Part shown: positions 25,774 to 34,313 of the stretch, in pieces
Numbering within the stretch: position 1 is the first letter of the stretch
Layout: every line of letters starts with the position of its first letter
Assembly (NCBI RefSeq): GCF_008905045.1
Contig: NZ_VWMY01000038.1
Location: forward strand, 43,314-107,313
Length of the DNA stretch: 64,000 bases
From: Streptomyces albicerus
Lineage (GTDB): Bacteria; Actinomycetota; Actinomycetes; Streptomycetales; Streptomycetaceae
Reading direction: 5' to 3'
Translations under genes and position numbers: made by a program
The notes under the pieces: generated by a model
Seen by the model: only the letters and a program-made list of their open reading frames with translations
What the model was told of the DNA's origin: nothing
The model's database searches: none

Positions 25774-26511
25774 ATGACGCTGCGACCTGTCCTGGTGAAC
25801 ATAAAGGCTCTTGACGACGTGGCGGTCGGCCGGTTCTGGGCGGAGGCGCTCGGCTGGGGTGTTTCCATCAACGAAGCCGGTGCGACCGCCGCCAAGCCCG
25901 CCGGCTTCGATTGGCTGGACCCGGTCACCGTCTGCATCGACGTCATTCGCGTCCCGGAAGCCGAGACGACAACGAAGAACCGTGTGCACCTCGATCTCGC
26001 CACCACCTCTGCGGCCCAACAGGCGGAGTTGGCCGAGCGCCTCCGGGCTCTCGGTGCGACGCCCGCCCATGTGGGCCAGGGCGACGTGCCGTGGACGGTC
26101 CTCGCCGACCCGGAGGGCAACGAGTTCTGCGTGCTGGAGCCTCGGGAGATCTACCGGGACACCGGGCCGATAGCCCGGGTGGTGGTCGACTGCGTGGATC
26201 CGCGGGCCATGGCCCGGTTCTGGGACGAGGCGATGGACTGGACCCTGCACGAGGTGACCGACGATCATGCGGTGTGGCGCTCCGCCAAGGGTGTCGGCCC
26301 GTATCTCGAATTCGTCCGCACTGGCGTGAAGACCGTGCCGGACCGCGTCCATCTTGACCTGGTGCCGGACGCCGGTGACGACAAAGCAGCGGAGGTGGCC
26401 CGGCTGCGGACCCTCGGCGCCACCGATCTCGACGTAGGCCAGGGCGACGTCCCGTGGACGTGCCTCACCGACCCGGAGGGCCACGAGTTCTGCGTCCTCG
26501 CCCGGTCCTGA
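25774..26511 (+). CDS. Tandem-domain VOC-superfamily protein
   Basis: A 245-residue protein with two consecutive glyoxalase-like modules (about 1-120 and 130-245). Each ends in the same HxDL...DPEGNEFCVL / DPEGHEFCVL signature (VHLDLATT, VHLDLVPD), a sign of internal duplication. The ATG at 25756 is an alternative start six codons upstream; neither has a strong ribosome site. Function is unknown. It could be a binding or detoxification protein such as those giving resistance to glycopeptide-like or bleomycin-like compounds, but nothing here proves it. Confidence 0.8.
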   Translation: MTLRPVLVNIKALDDVAVGRFWAEALGWGVSINEAGATAAKPAGFDWLDPVTVCIDVIRVPEAETTTKNRVHLDLATTSAAQQAELAERLRALGATPAHVGQGDVPWTVLADPEGNEFCVLEPREIYRDTGPIARVVVDCVDPRAMARFWDEAMDWTLHEVTDDHAVWRSAKGVGPYLEFVRTGVKTVPDRVHLDLVPDAGDDKAAEVARLRTLGATDLDVGQGDVPWTCLTDPEGHEFCVLARS

Positions 26512-26734
26512 CGCGGAGCCTCGTCGACACCCCGACAGGTGAGCCTTGTGCGCTCATGCGCCATGACCCCGGGTGGGTCGGGCTACGGCGTCTCGGTCGA
26601 TTCGGGCGGCGAGAGCTTGCGCGTAGGGGTCGAGTTCAACTCGCTCGCCGACCAGAACACTCAACTCGCGAACTCCGCCGCGTGGGCGCGCTCAGCCGCG
26701 AAGAACAAGAACCGCAGCCGAAACACAACCCTGC

Positions 26735-27517
26735 TTACAGCGCCGCACCCACACCGGCCGTCTCCCGTACATCCTCCGCCCGAGCCACCTCTCGCTCGGC
26801 GGAGCCACCCCTCGTCCGCCACAGCCACCCGATGTCCCGGCCGAACGACCACGTCAGCAGGGCCAGGGCGAGAGCGACGACGCCGAACGTCAGGGCGTAC
26901 GGCAGGAGCCCCGAGCCCGCGAGCAGCAGCAGGACGCCCTGGAGCGCGGCCACCGTCTTGCGCCCCGTGCTCGGCGGGAGCGTGCCGTTCAGCCACGGCA
27001 GAAACCTCGCGGCCGCCACGAAGGCGTAGCGCATGGCGCCGATCAGGAGGACCCAGGGGCCCACGGTCGTGGCGACGTACACGCTGAGCACCAGGATGAG
27101 GAACGCGTCGACCTCCATGTCGAAGCGCGCGCCCAGCGCGGAGGAGGAGCCGGTGCGGCGGGCGACCTTGCCGTCGACCGCGTCGAGGATCAGGGCGACC
27201 GCGGTGAGGGCGACCAGGACCGTGACCGGGGGCGGGCTCTGGAAGGAGTCCGCGACCAGGGCGGTCACTCCGCCTACGAGGGTGGCCCGGCCCAGGGTCA
27301 CGCGGTTCGCGGGGCCGAAGGAGCGGGGCCGCGTGCGGTGCAGGGCGCGCGAGAGCACGGCCCACGTCGCGAGCGCGAACGCCAGCCCCGTCAGCCAGCC
27401 CGCGGGCCCCATGCCGATCGCCGTGCCGAGCACGGTCAGCAGAAGCAGTTGCACGCCCGCTCCCACGGCCGTCTCCTGCTGCAAGAGCCTCGCGTCGTAC
27501 GTGTTGTTCAGGGCCAC
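26735..27517 (-). CDS. CDP-alcohol phosphatidyltransferase family membrane enzyme
   Basis: A 260-residue polytopic protein with the complete signature DAVDGKVAR...GARFDMEVD (DGxxAR...GxxxDxxxD), whose aspartates bind metal and CDP. Such enzymes exchange CMP of a CDP-linked donor for an alcohol, such as inositol phosphate or glycerol phosphate. Six to seven hydrophobic helices are visible. The GTG start (VALNNTYD) is chosen because GGAGG lies 8 bp upstream. It is divergent from the MDR dehydrogenase gene with only 144 bp between starts, so it may belong to the pterin/FAPy-type cluster to its right. Donor and acceptor are unknown. Confidence 0.85.
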   Translation of the reverse strand: MALNNTYDARLLQQETAVGAGVQLLLLTVLGTAIGMGPAGWLTGLAFALATWAVLSRALHRTRPRSFGPANRVTLGRATLVGGVTALVADSFQSPPPVTVLVALTAVALILDAVDGKVARRTGSSSALGARFDMEVDAFLILVLSVYVATTVGPWVLLIGAMRYAFVAAARFLPWLNGTLPPSTGRKTVAALQGVLLLLAGSGLLPYALTFGVVALALALLTWSFGRDIGWLWRTRGGSAEREVARAEDVRETAGVGAAL

Positions 27518-27661
27518 CGCACATCCTCCGGCCAGGTGACAGAGTCGATCATTGCCGCGTACCTTGTGCGCGGCTTCGCAAAGGTCGGTACGTGGCTCGC
27601 CGCCCGATCGTTCAGCCGATTCGCTCAGCCCGTTCACATGGACCACTCAGGAGGATGCCGA

Positions 27662-28660
27662 ATGGACCGCTCCGCCCGCGCCTTCTGGCTCCGCTCTCCC
27701 GGCCGTGGCGAGCTCCGGGACGCCCAACTGCCGGAACCCGCCGAGGGCGAGGTTCTGGTGCGAACACTTTTCTCAGGGGTGAGTCGCGGAACCGAGACGC
27801 TCGTCTTCCGCGGCGGTGTGCCGGAGAGCCAGCACGCCGCCATGCGGGCCCCCTTCCAGGAAGGGGACTTCCCCGGGCCGGTCAAGTACGGGTACCTCAA
27901 CGTCGGACTGGTGGAGGAGGGGCCGTCGGAACTCGTCGGGCGGACCGTCTTCTGTCTCTATCCGCACCAGACGCGGTACGTCGTCCCGGTGAGCGCCGTG
28001 ACCCCCGTACCCGAGACCGTGCCCGCCTCGCGCGCCGTGCTCGCCGGGACGGTGGAGACCGCGGTCAACGCCCTGTGGGACGCGGCACCCCTGATCGGCG
28101 ACCGGATCACCGTGGTGGGGGCGGGGATGGTCGGCGCCAGTGTGGCCGCGCTCCTTGCCCGGTACCCCGCAGCCCGCGTCCAACTCGTCGACGCCAACCC
28201 GGCGCGCGCCGACCTGGCCCAAGCGCTCGGCGTCGACTTCGCGCTCCCGGCGGACGCCGCCGGCGACCGCGACCTCGTCGTCCACGCCAGTGCCACCGAG
28301 GCAGGACTCTCCCGCGCGCTCGAACTCCTCGCCCCGGAAGGGACCGTCCTTGAACTCAGCTGGTACGGCGACCGGAAGGTCAGCCTGCCGCTCGGCGAGG
28401 CCTTCCACTCCCGCCGACTCGTCATACGCAGCAGCCAGGTCGGGACGGTCTCTCCGGCCCGGAGCTTCCGCCGCACATACGCCGACCGGCTTGCCATCTC
28501 GCTCGAACTCCTCGCCGACCCCGCCTTCGACGCCCTGATCACGGGGGAATGTGCTTTCGAGGACCTGCCGGAGGCGATGGCGGACCTGGTCGCAGGCAAT
28601 ACGACCGCGCTGTGCCACCTAGTGCGGTACAACACCGACACTGGGGCTGCGCCCCTTTAG
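27662..28660 (+). CDS. MDR-type dehydrogenase (zinc-alcohol-dehydrogenase fold)
   Basis: A 332-residue medium-chain dehydrogenase. The N-terminal GroES-like half contains LFSGVSRGTETLVFRG, where an ADH would have a catalytic zinc cysteine, and the Rossmann half carries VVGAGMVGASVAALL. The usual GHE zinc motif and four-cysteine lobe are not apparent, so it may be zinc-free. The ATG follows AGGAGGATGCCGA, a strong ribosome site. It is the first gene of the run leading through a PTPS homologue to a glycosyltransferase, so a redox step on a pterin- or sugar-derived intermediate is a reasonable guess. Confidence 0.85.
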   Translation: MDRSARAFWLRSPGRGELRDAQLPEPAEGEVLVRTLFSGVSRGTETLVFRGGVPESQHAAMRAPFQEGDFPGPVKYGYLNVGLVEEGPSELVGRTVFCLYPHQTRYVVPVSAVTPVPETVPASRAVLAGTVETAVNALWDAAPLIGDRITVVGAGMVGASVAALLARYPAARVQLVDANPARADLAQALGVDFALPADAAGDRDLVVHASATEAGLSRALELLAPEGTVLELSWYGDRKVSLPLGEAFHSRRLVIRSSQVGTVSPARSFRRTYADRLAISLELLADPAFDALITGECAFEDLPEAMADLVAGNTTALCHLVRYNTDTGAAPL

Positions 28661-28690
28661 GGGCGAGGGGAACTGCGCGCCCAGCCCCCC
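28641..28690. repeat. Streptomyces intergenic hairpin repeat, copy 1
   Basis: GGGCTGCGCCCCTTTAGGGG followed by CGAGGGGAACTGCGCGCCC: a short hairpin plus the complement of GCGCAGTTCCCC. It overlaps the end of the MDR gene and may act as a partial terminator before the PTPS gene. Three related copies lie at 45588, 51827 and 59071. Confidence 0.75.
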
Positions 28691-28868
28691 ATCACCCGCA
28701 GTCAAACAACTCACCCCCTACTCCACCGAACCCAACCCGCCCCACCCAGCGGAGCGCACCCGTCCGAAACTCCGAGCCGTACCCCCTGAACACGGAGAAC
28801 GGACCGGCCGTACTACACGGCACGCCCCGGCAGAGGGGTCAGACGCGCCGCACCTGGAGGGTCGTCCG

Positions 28869-29267
28869 TTGTTCAGCATCACCGTCCGCGATCACCTGAT
28901 GATCGCTCACAGCTTCCGCGGAGAGGTCTTCGGACCCGCGCAGCGCCTGCATGGGGCGACGTTCCTCGTGGACGCCACGTTCCGCCGCGCCGAGCTGGAT
29001 GACGACAACATCGTCGTCGACATCGGACTGGCCACCAGGGAACTCGGGGAGGTGGTGAGCGAGCTGAACTACCGCAACCTCGACAACGAGCCCGTCTTCG
29101 CCGACACCAACACCTCCACGGAGTTCCTGGCCAAGGTCATCGCAGACCGCCTCGCCGAGCGAGTGGAAAAGGGAGCGCTGGGCGAGGGCGCCCGCGGCCT
29201 GGCCGGCATCACCGTCACCCTGCACGAGTCGCACATCGCCTGGGCGAGTTACGAGCGTGGCCTGTGA
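28869..29267 (+). CDS. 6-pyruvoyl-tetrahydropterin synthase / 6-carboxytetrahydropterin synthase homologue (QueD fold)
   Basis: A 132-residue T-fold protein. H in MIAHSFRG and H in RLHGATFLVD are two zinc histidines; the usual third (HxH) appears as a single H in the second motif. ELNYRNLDN and ETxTEF-like TNTSTEFLA are family signatures, and the glutamate of LHES matches the pterin-anchoring Glu. A catalytic Cys (usual near residue 25-30) is absent, so 7-deazapurine chemistry is not assured. The TTG start follows GGAGGGTCGTCCG. The stop overlaps the glycosyltransferase GTG (GTGA). The context suggests a pterin or pyrimidine product. Confidence 0.85.
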   Translation: MFSITVRDHLMIAHSFRGEVFGPAQRLHGATFLVDATFRRAELDDDNIVVDIGLATRELGEVVSELNYRNLDNEPVFADTNTSTEFLAKVIADRLAERVEKGALGEGARGLAGITVTLHESHIAWASYERGL

Positions 29268-30394
29268 ACCACCACGCCGACATCATCCCCATGTCCCTGC
29301 GCGCCCTGCACTTCGTGATGCCCGGTGGAGTGGACGACCCGACCACCCCCAGCGGCGGCAACGTGTACGACGCCCGGGTCAGCCTCGACCTGCCGAGCTT
29401 CGGCTGGCAGGTCCACAAGCACGCCATCTCCGGCAGCTGGCCGCAGCCCGCGGCCCCGGCCCGCGCCGAACTGGCCCGCACCCTCGCGGAACTGGCCGAC
29501 GACACCGTCGTACTCCTCGACGGCCTGGTCGCCTGCGCGGTCCCCGAGATCGTCATCCCGGAGGCCGAACGGCTGCGCCTGGTCGTCCTCGTGCATCTGC
29601 CGCTGGGCGACGAGACGGGGCTCACCCCCGCGCTGGCCGCCGACCTCGACTCGCGGGAGCGCCGCACGCTGCGTGCCGTGCCCGCCGTCGTGGCCACCAG
29701 CGAGTGGGCGGCCCGCCGGCTCGTGGCCCACCACGGGCTCGCGCCCGACCGGGTCCATGTCGCCGCGCCCGGCGCCGACATCGCGCCGCTCGCCCCCGGC
29801 ACCGACGGTGTCTCGCGGCTGCTGTGCGTCGCCTCGGTCACCCCGCGCAAGGGCCAGCACCGCCTCGTCGAGGCCCTCGCCGCCGTCACCGACCTGCCCT
29901 GGAGCTGCGTCATCGTCGGCGGCCTGACCCAGGACCCGGAGTACGTGGACCAACTCCGGGCCCTGATCGACCAGCACGGCCTCGGCGACCGGCTGCACCT
30001 CGCAGGACCCAGGTCCGGCGCCGCACTCGACGCGAGCTACGCCTCCGCCGACCTCATGGTCCTCACCTCGTACGCCGAGACGTACGGCATGGCCGTCACC
30101 GAGGCGCTCGCTCGCGGTATCCCCGTCCTCGCCACGGACGTCGGCGGGCTCCCCGAGGCGGTCGGGCGCGCACCCGACGGCGGGGTGCCCGGCCTCCTCG
30201 TACCACCGGAGAACCCGGCCGCTCTCGCCGCCGAACTGCGCGGCTGGTTCGGCGAGGCCGACGTACGCCGTCGTCTGAAGGCAGCCGCGCGCGCCCGCCG
30301 GGCCGCCCTGGACGGCTGGGCCACCACGGCCCGGAGTCTGTCTGGTGTCCTGGGGCGAATGAAGGCCGAGGCCAGGAGGGGGGCGGTGGCATGA
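29264..30394 (+). CDS. GT4-family glycosyltransferase
   Basis: A 376-residue GT-B enzyme. The C-terminal nucleotide-sugar domain has VASVTPRKGQHRLVEAL, GPRSGAALDASYASADLMVL and the E-x7-E motif E-TYGMAVTEALARGIPVLATDVGGLPE. The N-terminal half is less conserved (acceptor side). It overlaps both neighbours by 4 bp, so it is translated with the PTPS homologue and the methyltransferase. It probably glycosylates the cluster's product. Sugar donor and acceptor cannot be read from the sequence. Confidence 0.9.
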   Translation: MNHHADIIPMSLRALHFVMPGGVDDPTTPSGGNVYDARVSLDLPSFGWQVHKHAISGSWPQPAAPARAELARTLAELADDTVVLLDGLVACAVPEIVIPEAERLRLVVLVHLPLGDETGLTPALAADLDSRERRTLRAVPAVVATSEWAARRLVAHHGLAPDRVHVAAPGADIAPLAPGTDGVSRLLCVASVTPRKGQHRLVEALAAVTDLPWSCVIVGGLTQDPEYVDQLRALIDQHGLGDRLHLAGPRSGAALDASYASADLMVLTSYAETYGMAVTEALARGIPVLATDVGGLPEAVGRAPDGGVPGLLVPPENPAALAAELRGWFGEADVRRRLKAAARARRAALDGWATTARSLSGVLGRMKAEARRGAVA

Positions 30395-31467
30395 GTACGA
30401 GCATGACGCCGCCCGGAGTTCCGGGGCCCGGCACGACGACGGCAGAGCCGGAGCTCGACGAGGAGACGACCACGGCCTCACTGGGACGTGGCGAGGGCAC
30501 GAGCACCGCAGTGCGGGGACGGGACGAACAGATGACGACCGGGGCCGTGGCGCAGGAGCAGGAGCAGGAGCAGGAGCAGGGACGGGACAAAGGAACGATT
30601 CGGCTCGGTGACCGCACGCGCGGCGAGGCCACCGACGACACGCCCCGTTACGCCCCCGAGTGGCTGGAGTTGCGCGAGGGCGCCGACGCCGCCGCCCGGG
30701 CGGCCGAGCTGCTCGACCCGTTGCGGATCCGGCTCGCGAATCTGCCGCGGCGGGCCAACGGGCTCGTCATCCACGACCTCGGCTGCGGCACCGGCTCCAT
30801 GGGGCGCTGGCTCGCGCCCCGGCTCGACGGGCCCCAGCACTGGGTGCTGCACGACCGCGACCCCTACCTGCTGCACTTCGCCGCCGTCGGATCGCCCCGC
30901 TCGGCCGCCGACGGCAGCCGCGTCACCGTGGAGACACAGCGCGGTGACGTCGCCCGGCTGACCGCCGACTCCCTGGCAGGCGCCTCGCTGGTGACGGCCT
31001 CCGCGCTGCTGGACGTCCTCGGCCCCGACGAGATCGAGGCGCTGGCCGCGGCCTGCGCCGGGGCCGGCTGCCCCGCGCTCCTTACGCTCTCGGTGGTCGG
31101 ACGCGTCGAATTCACCCCGGAGCACCCGCTGGACGACGAGATCACCGCCGCGTTCAACGACCACCAGCGACGCGGCGATCTGTTCGGCCCCGAGGCGATC
31201 AACGCGGCCTGCGACGCCTTCGCCCGGCACGGCGCGACCGTACGGGTACACCCCAGCGCGTGGCGCCTCGGCCCTGACGAGTCCGCGCTGACGACCGAGT
31301 GGCTGCGCGGCTGGGTCGGCGCGGCAGTCGAACAGCGCCCGGAACTGGCCGCGCGAGCCGATGCCTACCTCCGCGAACGCCTCGCGGCGTGCGAGGCGGG
31401 CGAGTTGAGCGTGGTGGTCCACCACAGCGACCTGCTCGCGCTGGCCCGCCCGACAGGGGGAGCCTGA
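30391..31467 (+). CDS. SAM-dependent methyltransferase (class I)
   Basis: A 358-residue protein whose catalytic part starts at about residue 85. The SAM-binding motif I is VIHDLGCGTGSMGRWLAP, followed by LHDRDPYLL (motif II acidic) and VTASALLDVLG. The first 80 residues are low-complexity and Thr/Glu/Gln-rich, including QEQEQEQEQ from a GAGCAG hexamer repeat (about 30556-30585) that can change length without shifting frame. ATGA overlaps with the GT4 gene and TGATG with the membrane-protein gene show tight coupling. The methyl acceptor is unknown. Confidence 0.85.
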   Translation: MSTSMTPPGVPGPGTTTAEPELDEETTTASLGRGEGTSTAVRGRDEQMTTGAVAQEQEQEQEQGRDKGTIRLGDRTRGEATDDTPRYAPEWLELREGADAAARAAELLDPLRIRLANLPRRANGLVIHDLGCGTGSMGRWLAPRLDGPQHWVLHDRDPYLLHFAAVGSPRSAADGSRVTVETQRGDVARLTADSLAGASLVTASALLDVLGPDEIEALAAACAGAGCPALLTLSVVGRVEFTPEHPLDDEITAAFNDHQRRGDLFGPEAINAACDAFARHGATVRVHPSAWRLGPDESALTTEWLRGWVGAAVEQRPELAARADAYLRERLAACEAGELSVVVHHSDLLALARPTGGA

Positions 31468-32870
31468 TGAGCGCGCAGGCGGTGGTGGACGAGGAGCGGC
31501 CCCTGGCCGTCCGGGACGAAGTACTGGCCCCGACGGCCCGTGACAGTGGCGCGGACGAGCAGGCGGTAGCGGACGAGCAGGCGGTACGGGCACGGATCGA
31601 CGAGAGTCCGAGTGCGCCCGCGCCCGCCGCCCGCCCGGCCGCGAGTCTTCGTAACGGCTTGGCCCGAGTCCCCGGACCCGTCCGCGCCCGCCTCAACTCC
31701 CGTGTCCTGCGCACCCACTTCGGCACCATCGCCGGCGTCGTCATCCTCACCGTGCTCACCTGGCGTCTCGGCACCGGGGTCTTCCTGGACGGTCTGCGCC
31801 GGATCGACGGCGTGACGCTGCTGGCGGCGCTCGGCATCGGCCTGCTCACCACCGTGTTCAGCGCCTGGCGCTGGTGCGTGGTGGCCCGGGGGATGCGGCT
31901 CAGGCTGCCGCTGGGCCCGGCCGTCGCGGACTACTACCGCGCGCTGTTCCTCAACGCGGCGCTGCCGGGCGGCGTACTCGGCGATGTGCACCGCGCGGTG
32001 CGGCACGGGCAGAGCGCCGGCGACATGGGCCGCGGCGTGCGCGCGGTCGTCCTCGAACGGGTCGCGGGACAGGCGGTCCTGGCCGCCGTCGGCGTGACGG
32101 TGCTGCTCACGCAGCCCTCGCCGGTGCTGACGGAGACCCGGCACCTCGCCGTGCTGCTGGCCGCCGTCTCGCTGTGCGGGGTCGTCACGGTGGGCGCGGT
32201 ACGCAGCCGGGGCAGGGCGCCGCGCTCGTCCCGCCGCTACCGGGCGGTGCGCGCCGGGCTCGCCGAGGCGCGCGGGGCACTGCTGGCCCGCGGGAGCTGG
32301 CCGGGCGTGGTGATCTCGTCCGTCGTGGTCCTCGCGGGGCACGTCCTGATGTTCCTGCTCGCGGCCCGCGTCGCCGGATCGGCCGCGTCCGCCGCCGAGT
32401 TGGTGCCTCTGGCGCTGCTGGCCCTGATCGCCATGGGGCTGCCGCTGAACGTCGGCGGCTGGGGTCCCAGGGAGGGCGTCACCGCCTGGGCGTTCGGCGC
32501 CGCGGGCCTGGGCGCGACCCAGGGGCTCACCGTGGCCGTGGTCTACGGAGTGCTCAGCTTCGCCGCGAGCCTGCCCGGTGTCGCTGTACTGGTGGCGCGT
32601 TGGTACGCGGGGCTCCGGCGCCCGCGGCAGGAGAGCGCGGCCGCCGAGCCGGGCCGGGACTCGCACATCGAGTCACCGGAATACCGGATCTCGGCCCGCG
32701 CCGAAGGAAACGGGGACGCTCAGTGCCGATCGACGACCGCAGGAAGCCCGGTCTCCGATGTCAGTGCGGACAAGTACGCTCCGAAGGACTCGGCCAACGA
32801 GGCAAGGAGCTCCTTCCCCTTCCCGGCGGACGCCCTCGAAGGGCGCCCGATGACACCGGACTTGGTATAG
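31467..32870 (+). CDS. Lysylphosphatidylglycerol-synthase-type membrane protein (UPF0104/AglD-like)
   Basis: A 467-residue polytopic protein with an acidic/Ala-rich cytoplasmic N-terminus (about 1-80) and eight or so helices to about residue 395. The signatures SAWRWCVVARGM, YYRALFLNAALPGGVLGDVHRAV and LPLNVGGWGPREG are typical of the LPG_synthase_TM family. Without a soluble aminoacyl-transferase domain, such proteins may flip or transfer lipid-linked glycans. The last 50 residues are polar and overlap the convergent creatininase gene by 151 bp, which suggests the tail is a read-on extension. Confidence 0.85.
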   Translation: MSAQAVVDEERPLAVRDEVLAPTARDSGADEQAVADEQAVRARIDESPSAPAPAARPAASLRNGLARVPGPVRARLNSRVLRTHFGTIAGVVILTVLTWRLGTGVFLDGLRRIDGVTLLAALGIGLLTTVFSAWRWCVVARGMRLRLPLGPAVADYYRALFLNAALPGGVLGDVHRAVRHGQSAGDMGRGVRAVVLERVAGQAVLAAVGVTVLLTQPSPVLTETRHLAVLLAAVSLCGVVTVGAVRSRGRAPRSSRRYRAVRAGLAEARGALLARGSWPGVVISSVVVLAGHVLMFLLAARVAGSAASAAELVPLALLALIAMGLPLNVGGWGPREGVTAWAFGAAGLGATQGLTVAVVYGVLSFAASLPGVAVLVARWYAGLRRPRQESAAAEPGRDSHIESPEYRISARAEGNGDAQCRSTTAGSPVSDVSADKYAPKDSANEARSSFPFPADALEGRPMTPDLV

Positions 32871-33511
32871 GCCGACATGCCCAGCGTCAGCAACTGCCGA
32901 CGGTCGTCGGCGACGAAGTCGGAGGTCTCGTAGCCCGGCCTGACCAATTCCGGATGAGTGTGCAGCAGAATGGAGGCCTCTATTTCCCCCGCGTGCATAT
33001 CACTGAGCAGCGAGGTCTGTATCCCGGCCCGCTCCCGCGCCGCTTCCCAGTCCTCCGCGGCCGGGAAAAGAGCCATCCGCGCACCGGCGGCGGTCGATTC
33101 CTGCACGACATTGCCCAACACGTAATTGCCGCCGTGTCCATTGACCAGTACGAGCGTGTCCACACCGGACCGGCGCAGCGAATCGGCTATGTCCCGCACC
33201 ACCGCATGGAGTGTCACGGAGGAAATGCTCACCGTTCCCGGCCAGGCCGCGTGTTCGTGCGAGCAGGAGATCGTCACCGGAGGAAGGAGGTGAACGGGGA
33301 ATGCGGCAGCCACCTCCCGGGCGATCGCGCACGCGACGAGCGTGTCGGTCGACAGCGGAAGATACGGACCGTGCTGCTCGAAGCTGCCCACGGGAAGCAC
33401 GGCGACCTGCCGGGAGACACCGGCGCCTCGTGCCCGTACGTCTTCCGTGGTGTCCGTCGGCAACAGGCCTGACACGGTGAGCTGTGTTTCCGAACCGCCC
33501 GAATTGACCAT
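32720..33511 (-). CDS. Creatininase-family amidohydrolase (possible FAPy deformylase, ArfB/MftE-like)
   Basis: A 263-residue metal-dependent amidohydrolase. Metal-ligand motifs are all present: E and H in PVGSFEQHGPYLPLSTDT (plus D), H in NGHGGN, and E in DMHAGEIEAS. Relatives include creatininase, mycofactocin MftE, and ArfB, which removes the formyl group of FAPy ribonucleotide in archaeal riboflavin/F420 synthesis. It is divergent from a GTP cyclohydrolase II of the FAPy-releasing type with only 39 bp between starts. Hydrolysis of that FAPy product is therefore the most economical hypothesis. The 3' end overlaps the membrane-protein gene. Confidence 0.85.
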   Translation of the reverse strand: MVNSGGSETQLTVSGLLPTDTTEDVRARGAGVSRQVAVLPVGSFEQHGPYLPLSTDTLVACAIAREVAAAFPVHLLPPVTISCSHEHAAWPGTVSISSVTLHAVVRDIADSLRRSGVDTLVLVNGHGGNYVLGNVVQESTAAGARMALFPAAEDWEAARERAGIQTSLLSDMHAGEIEASILLHTHPELVRPGYETSDFVADDRRQLLTLGMSAYTKSGVIGRPSRASAGKGKELLASLAESFGAYLSALTSETGLPAVVDRH

Positions 33512-33550
33512 GTTCTCGCGACCTTTCGTCTCTGCTTAGGAACCAGAATC

Positions 33551-34210
33551 ATGACAGAAATAGATGGTGCACTCGCCGGGAAAGCCGATCCCTCAGGTGT
33601 CGAACGGGTCGTGAATGCCCCGCTGCCCACGGTGTACGGCGATTTCCAGGCCGTCGGCTACCTGGACCGTACCCGCGGAGACGAACAGGTGGCCCTGGTC
33701 TACGGCGACATCGAGGAAGAGGGAATGCTCACCCGGCTGCACTCCGAGTGCCTCACGGGCGACGCGTTCGGGTCCCGGCACTGCGAGTGCGGTCCCCAAC
33801 TCTCCACCGCGCTGCGGGAGATCGCGGCGGAGGGGCGCGGCATCCTCGTGTATCTGCGGGGGCACGAGGGCCGCGGGATCGGTCTGCTCGCCAAGCTCCA
33901 GGCGATGAAGCTCCAGGCCGAAGGTCTCGACACGGTCGAGGCGAACCTCGCGCTCGGGCTGCCGGTGGACGCCCGTGACTACGGGGTGGCCGCGGACATC
34001 CTGCACGACCTCGGTGTCCGCTCGGTGAGACTGCTGTCCAACAACCCGCGCAAGCGCGAGGCGTTGCTGCGCAACGGCATCAAGGTCGACGAGCAGGTCC
34101 CGCTGCTGATCCCGCCCTGCGAGGACAACATCACCTACCTGCGCACCAAGCGGGAGCGCCTGGACCACGACCTGCCGCACCTGGACGCCGTCGTGGGCCA
34201 CCGCGTCTGA
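33551..34210 (+). CDS. GTP cyclohydrolase II, Met-variant (FAPy-releasing type)
   Basis: A 219-residue RibA-type enzyme without the DHBP-synthase domain. Zinc cysteines are C67, C78 and C80 (HSECLTGDAFGSRHCECG), and the catalytic loop is RGHEGRGIGL. The position of the E. coli Tyr105 (KIRAYALQ) is Met119 here (KLQAMKLQAEG). From memory, published work on S. coelicolor SCO6655 linked this same Tyr-to-Met change to stopping after ring opening, releasing the formylated pyrimidine (FAPy) instead of the deformylated riboflavin precursor. So this copy is probably dedicated to a secondary product, not to riboflavin. Clustering with creatininase and PTPS homologues agrees. Confidence 0.92.
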   Translation: MTEIDGALAGKADPSGVERVVNAPLPTVYGDFQAVGYLDRTRGDEQVALVYGDIEEEGMLTRLHSECLTGDAFGSRHCECGPQLSTALREIAAEGRGILVYLRGHEGRGIGLLAKLQAMKLQAEGLDTVEANLALGLPVDARDYGVAADILHDLGVRSVRLLSNNPRKREALLRNGIKVDEQVPLLIPPCEDNITYLRTKRERLDHDLPHLDAVVGHRV

Positions 34211-34313
34211 CCCGCACCGCCCGCCGGCCGCCGGTGGCTGTGCGAGGAACGGGAGCGTCACCTGGACGCGCCGGTCGTGGTGACACCGGCGCGGACAGGG
34301 TAGGGAAGGGGGA

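Noticed and set aside
25254..26511. VOC genes as part of the glycopeptide regulon
   Set aside because: Neither start is preceded by the van box; adjacency alone is not enough.
33551..34210. Riboflavin-pathway ribA
   Set aside because: The Tyr position is Met119 and no other rib genes are near; a dedicated secondary role is more likely, so no ribA symbol was assigned.
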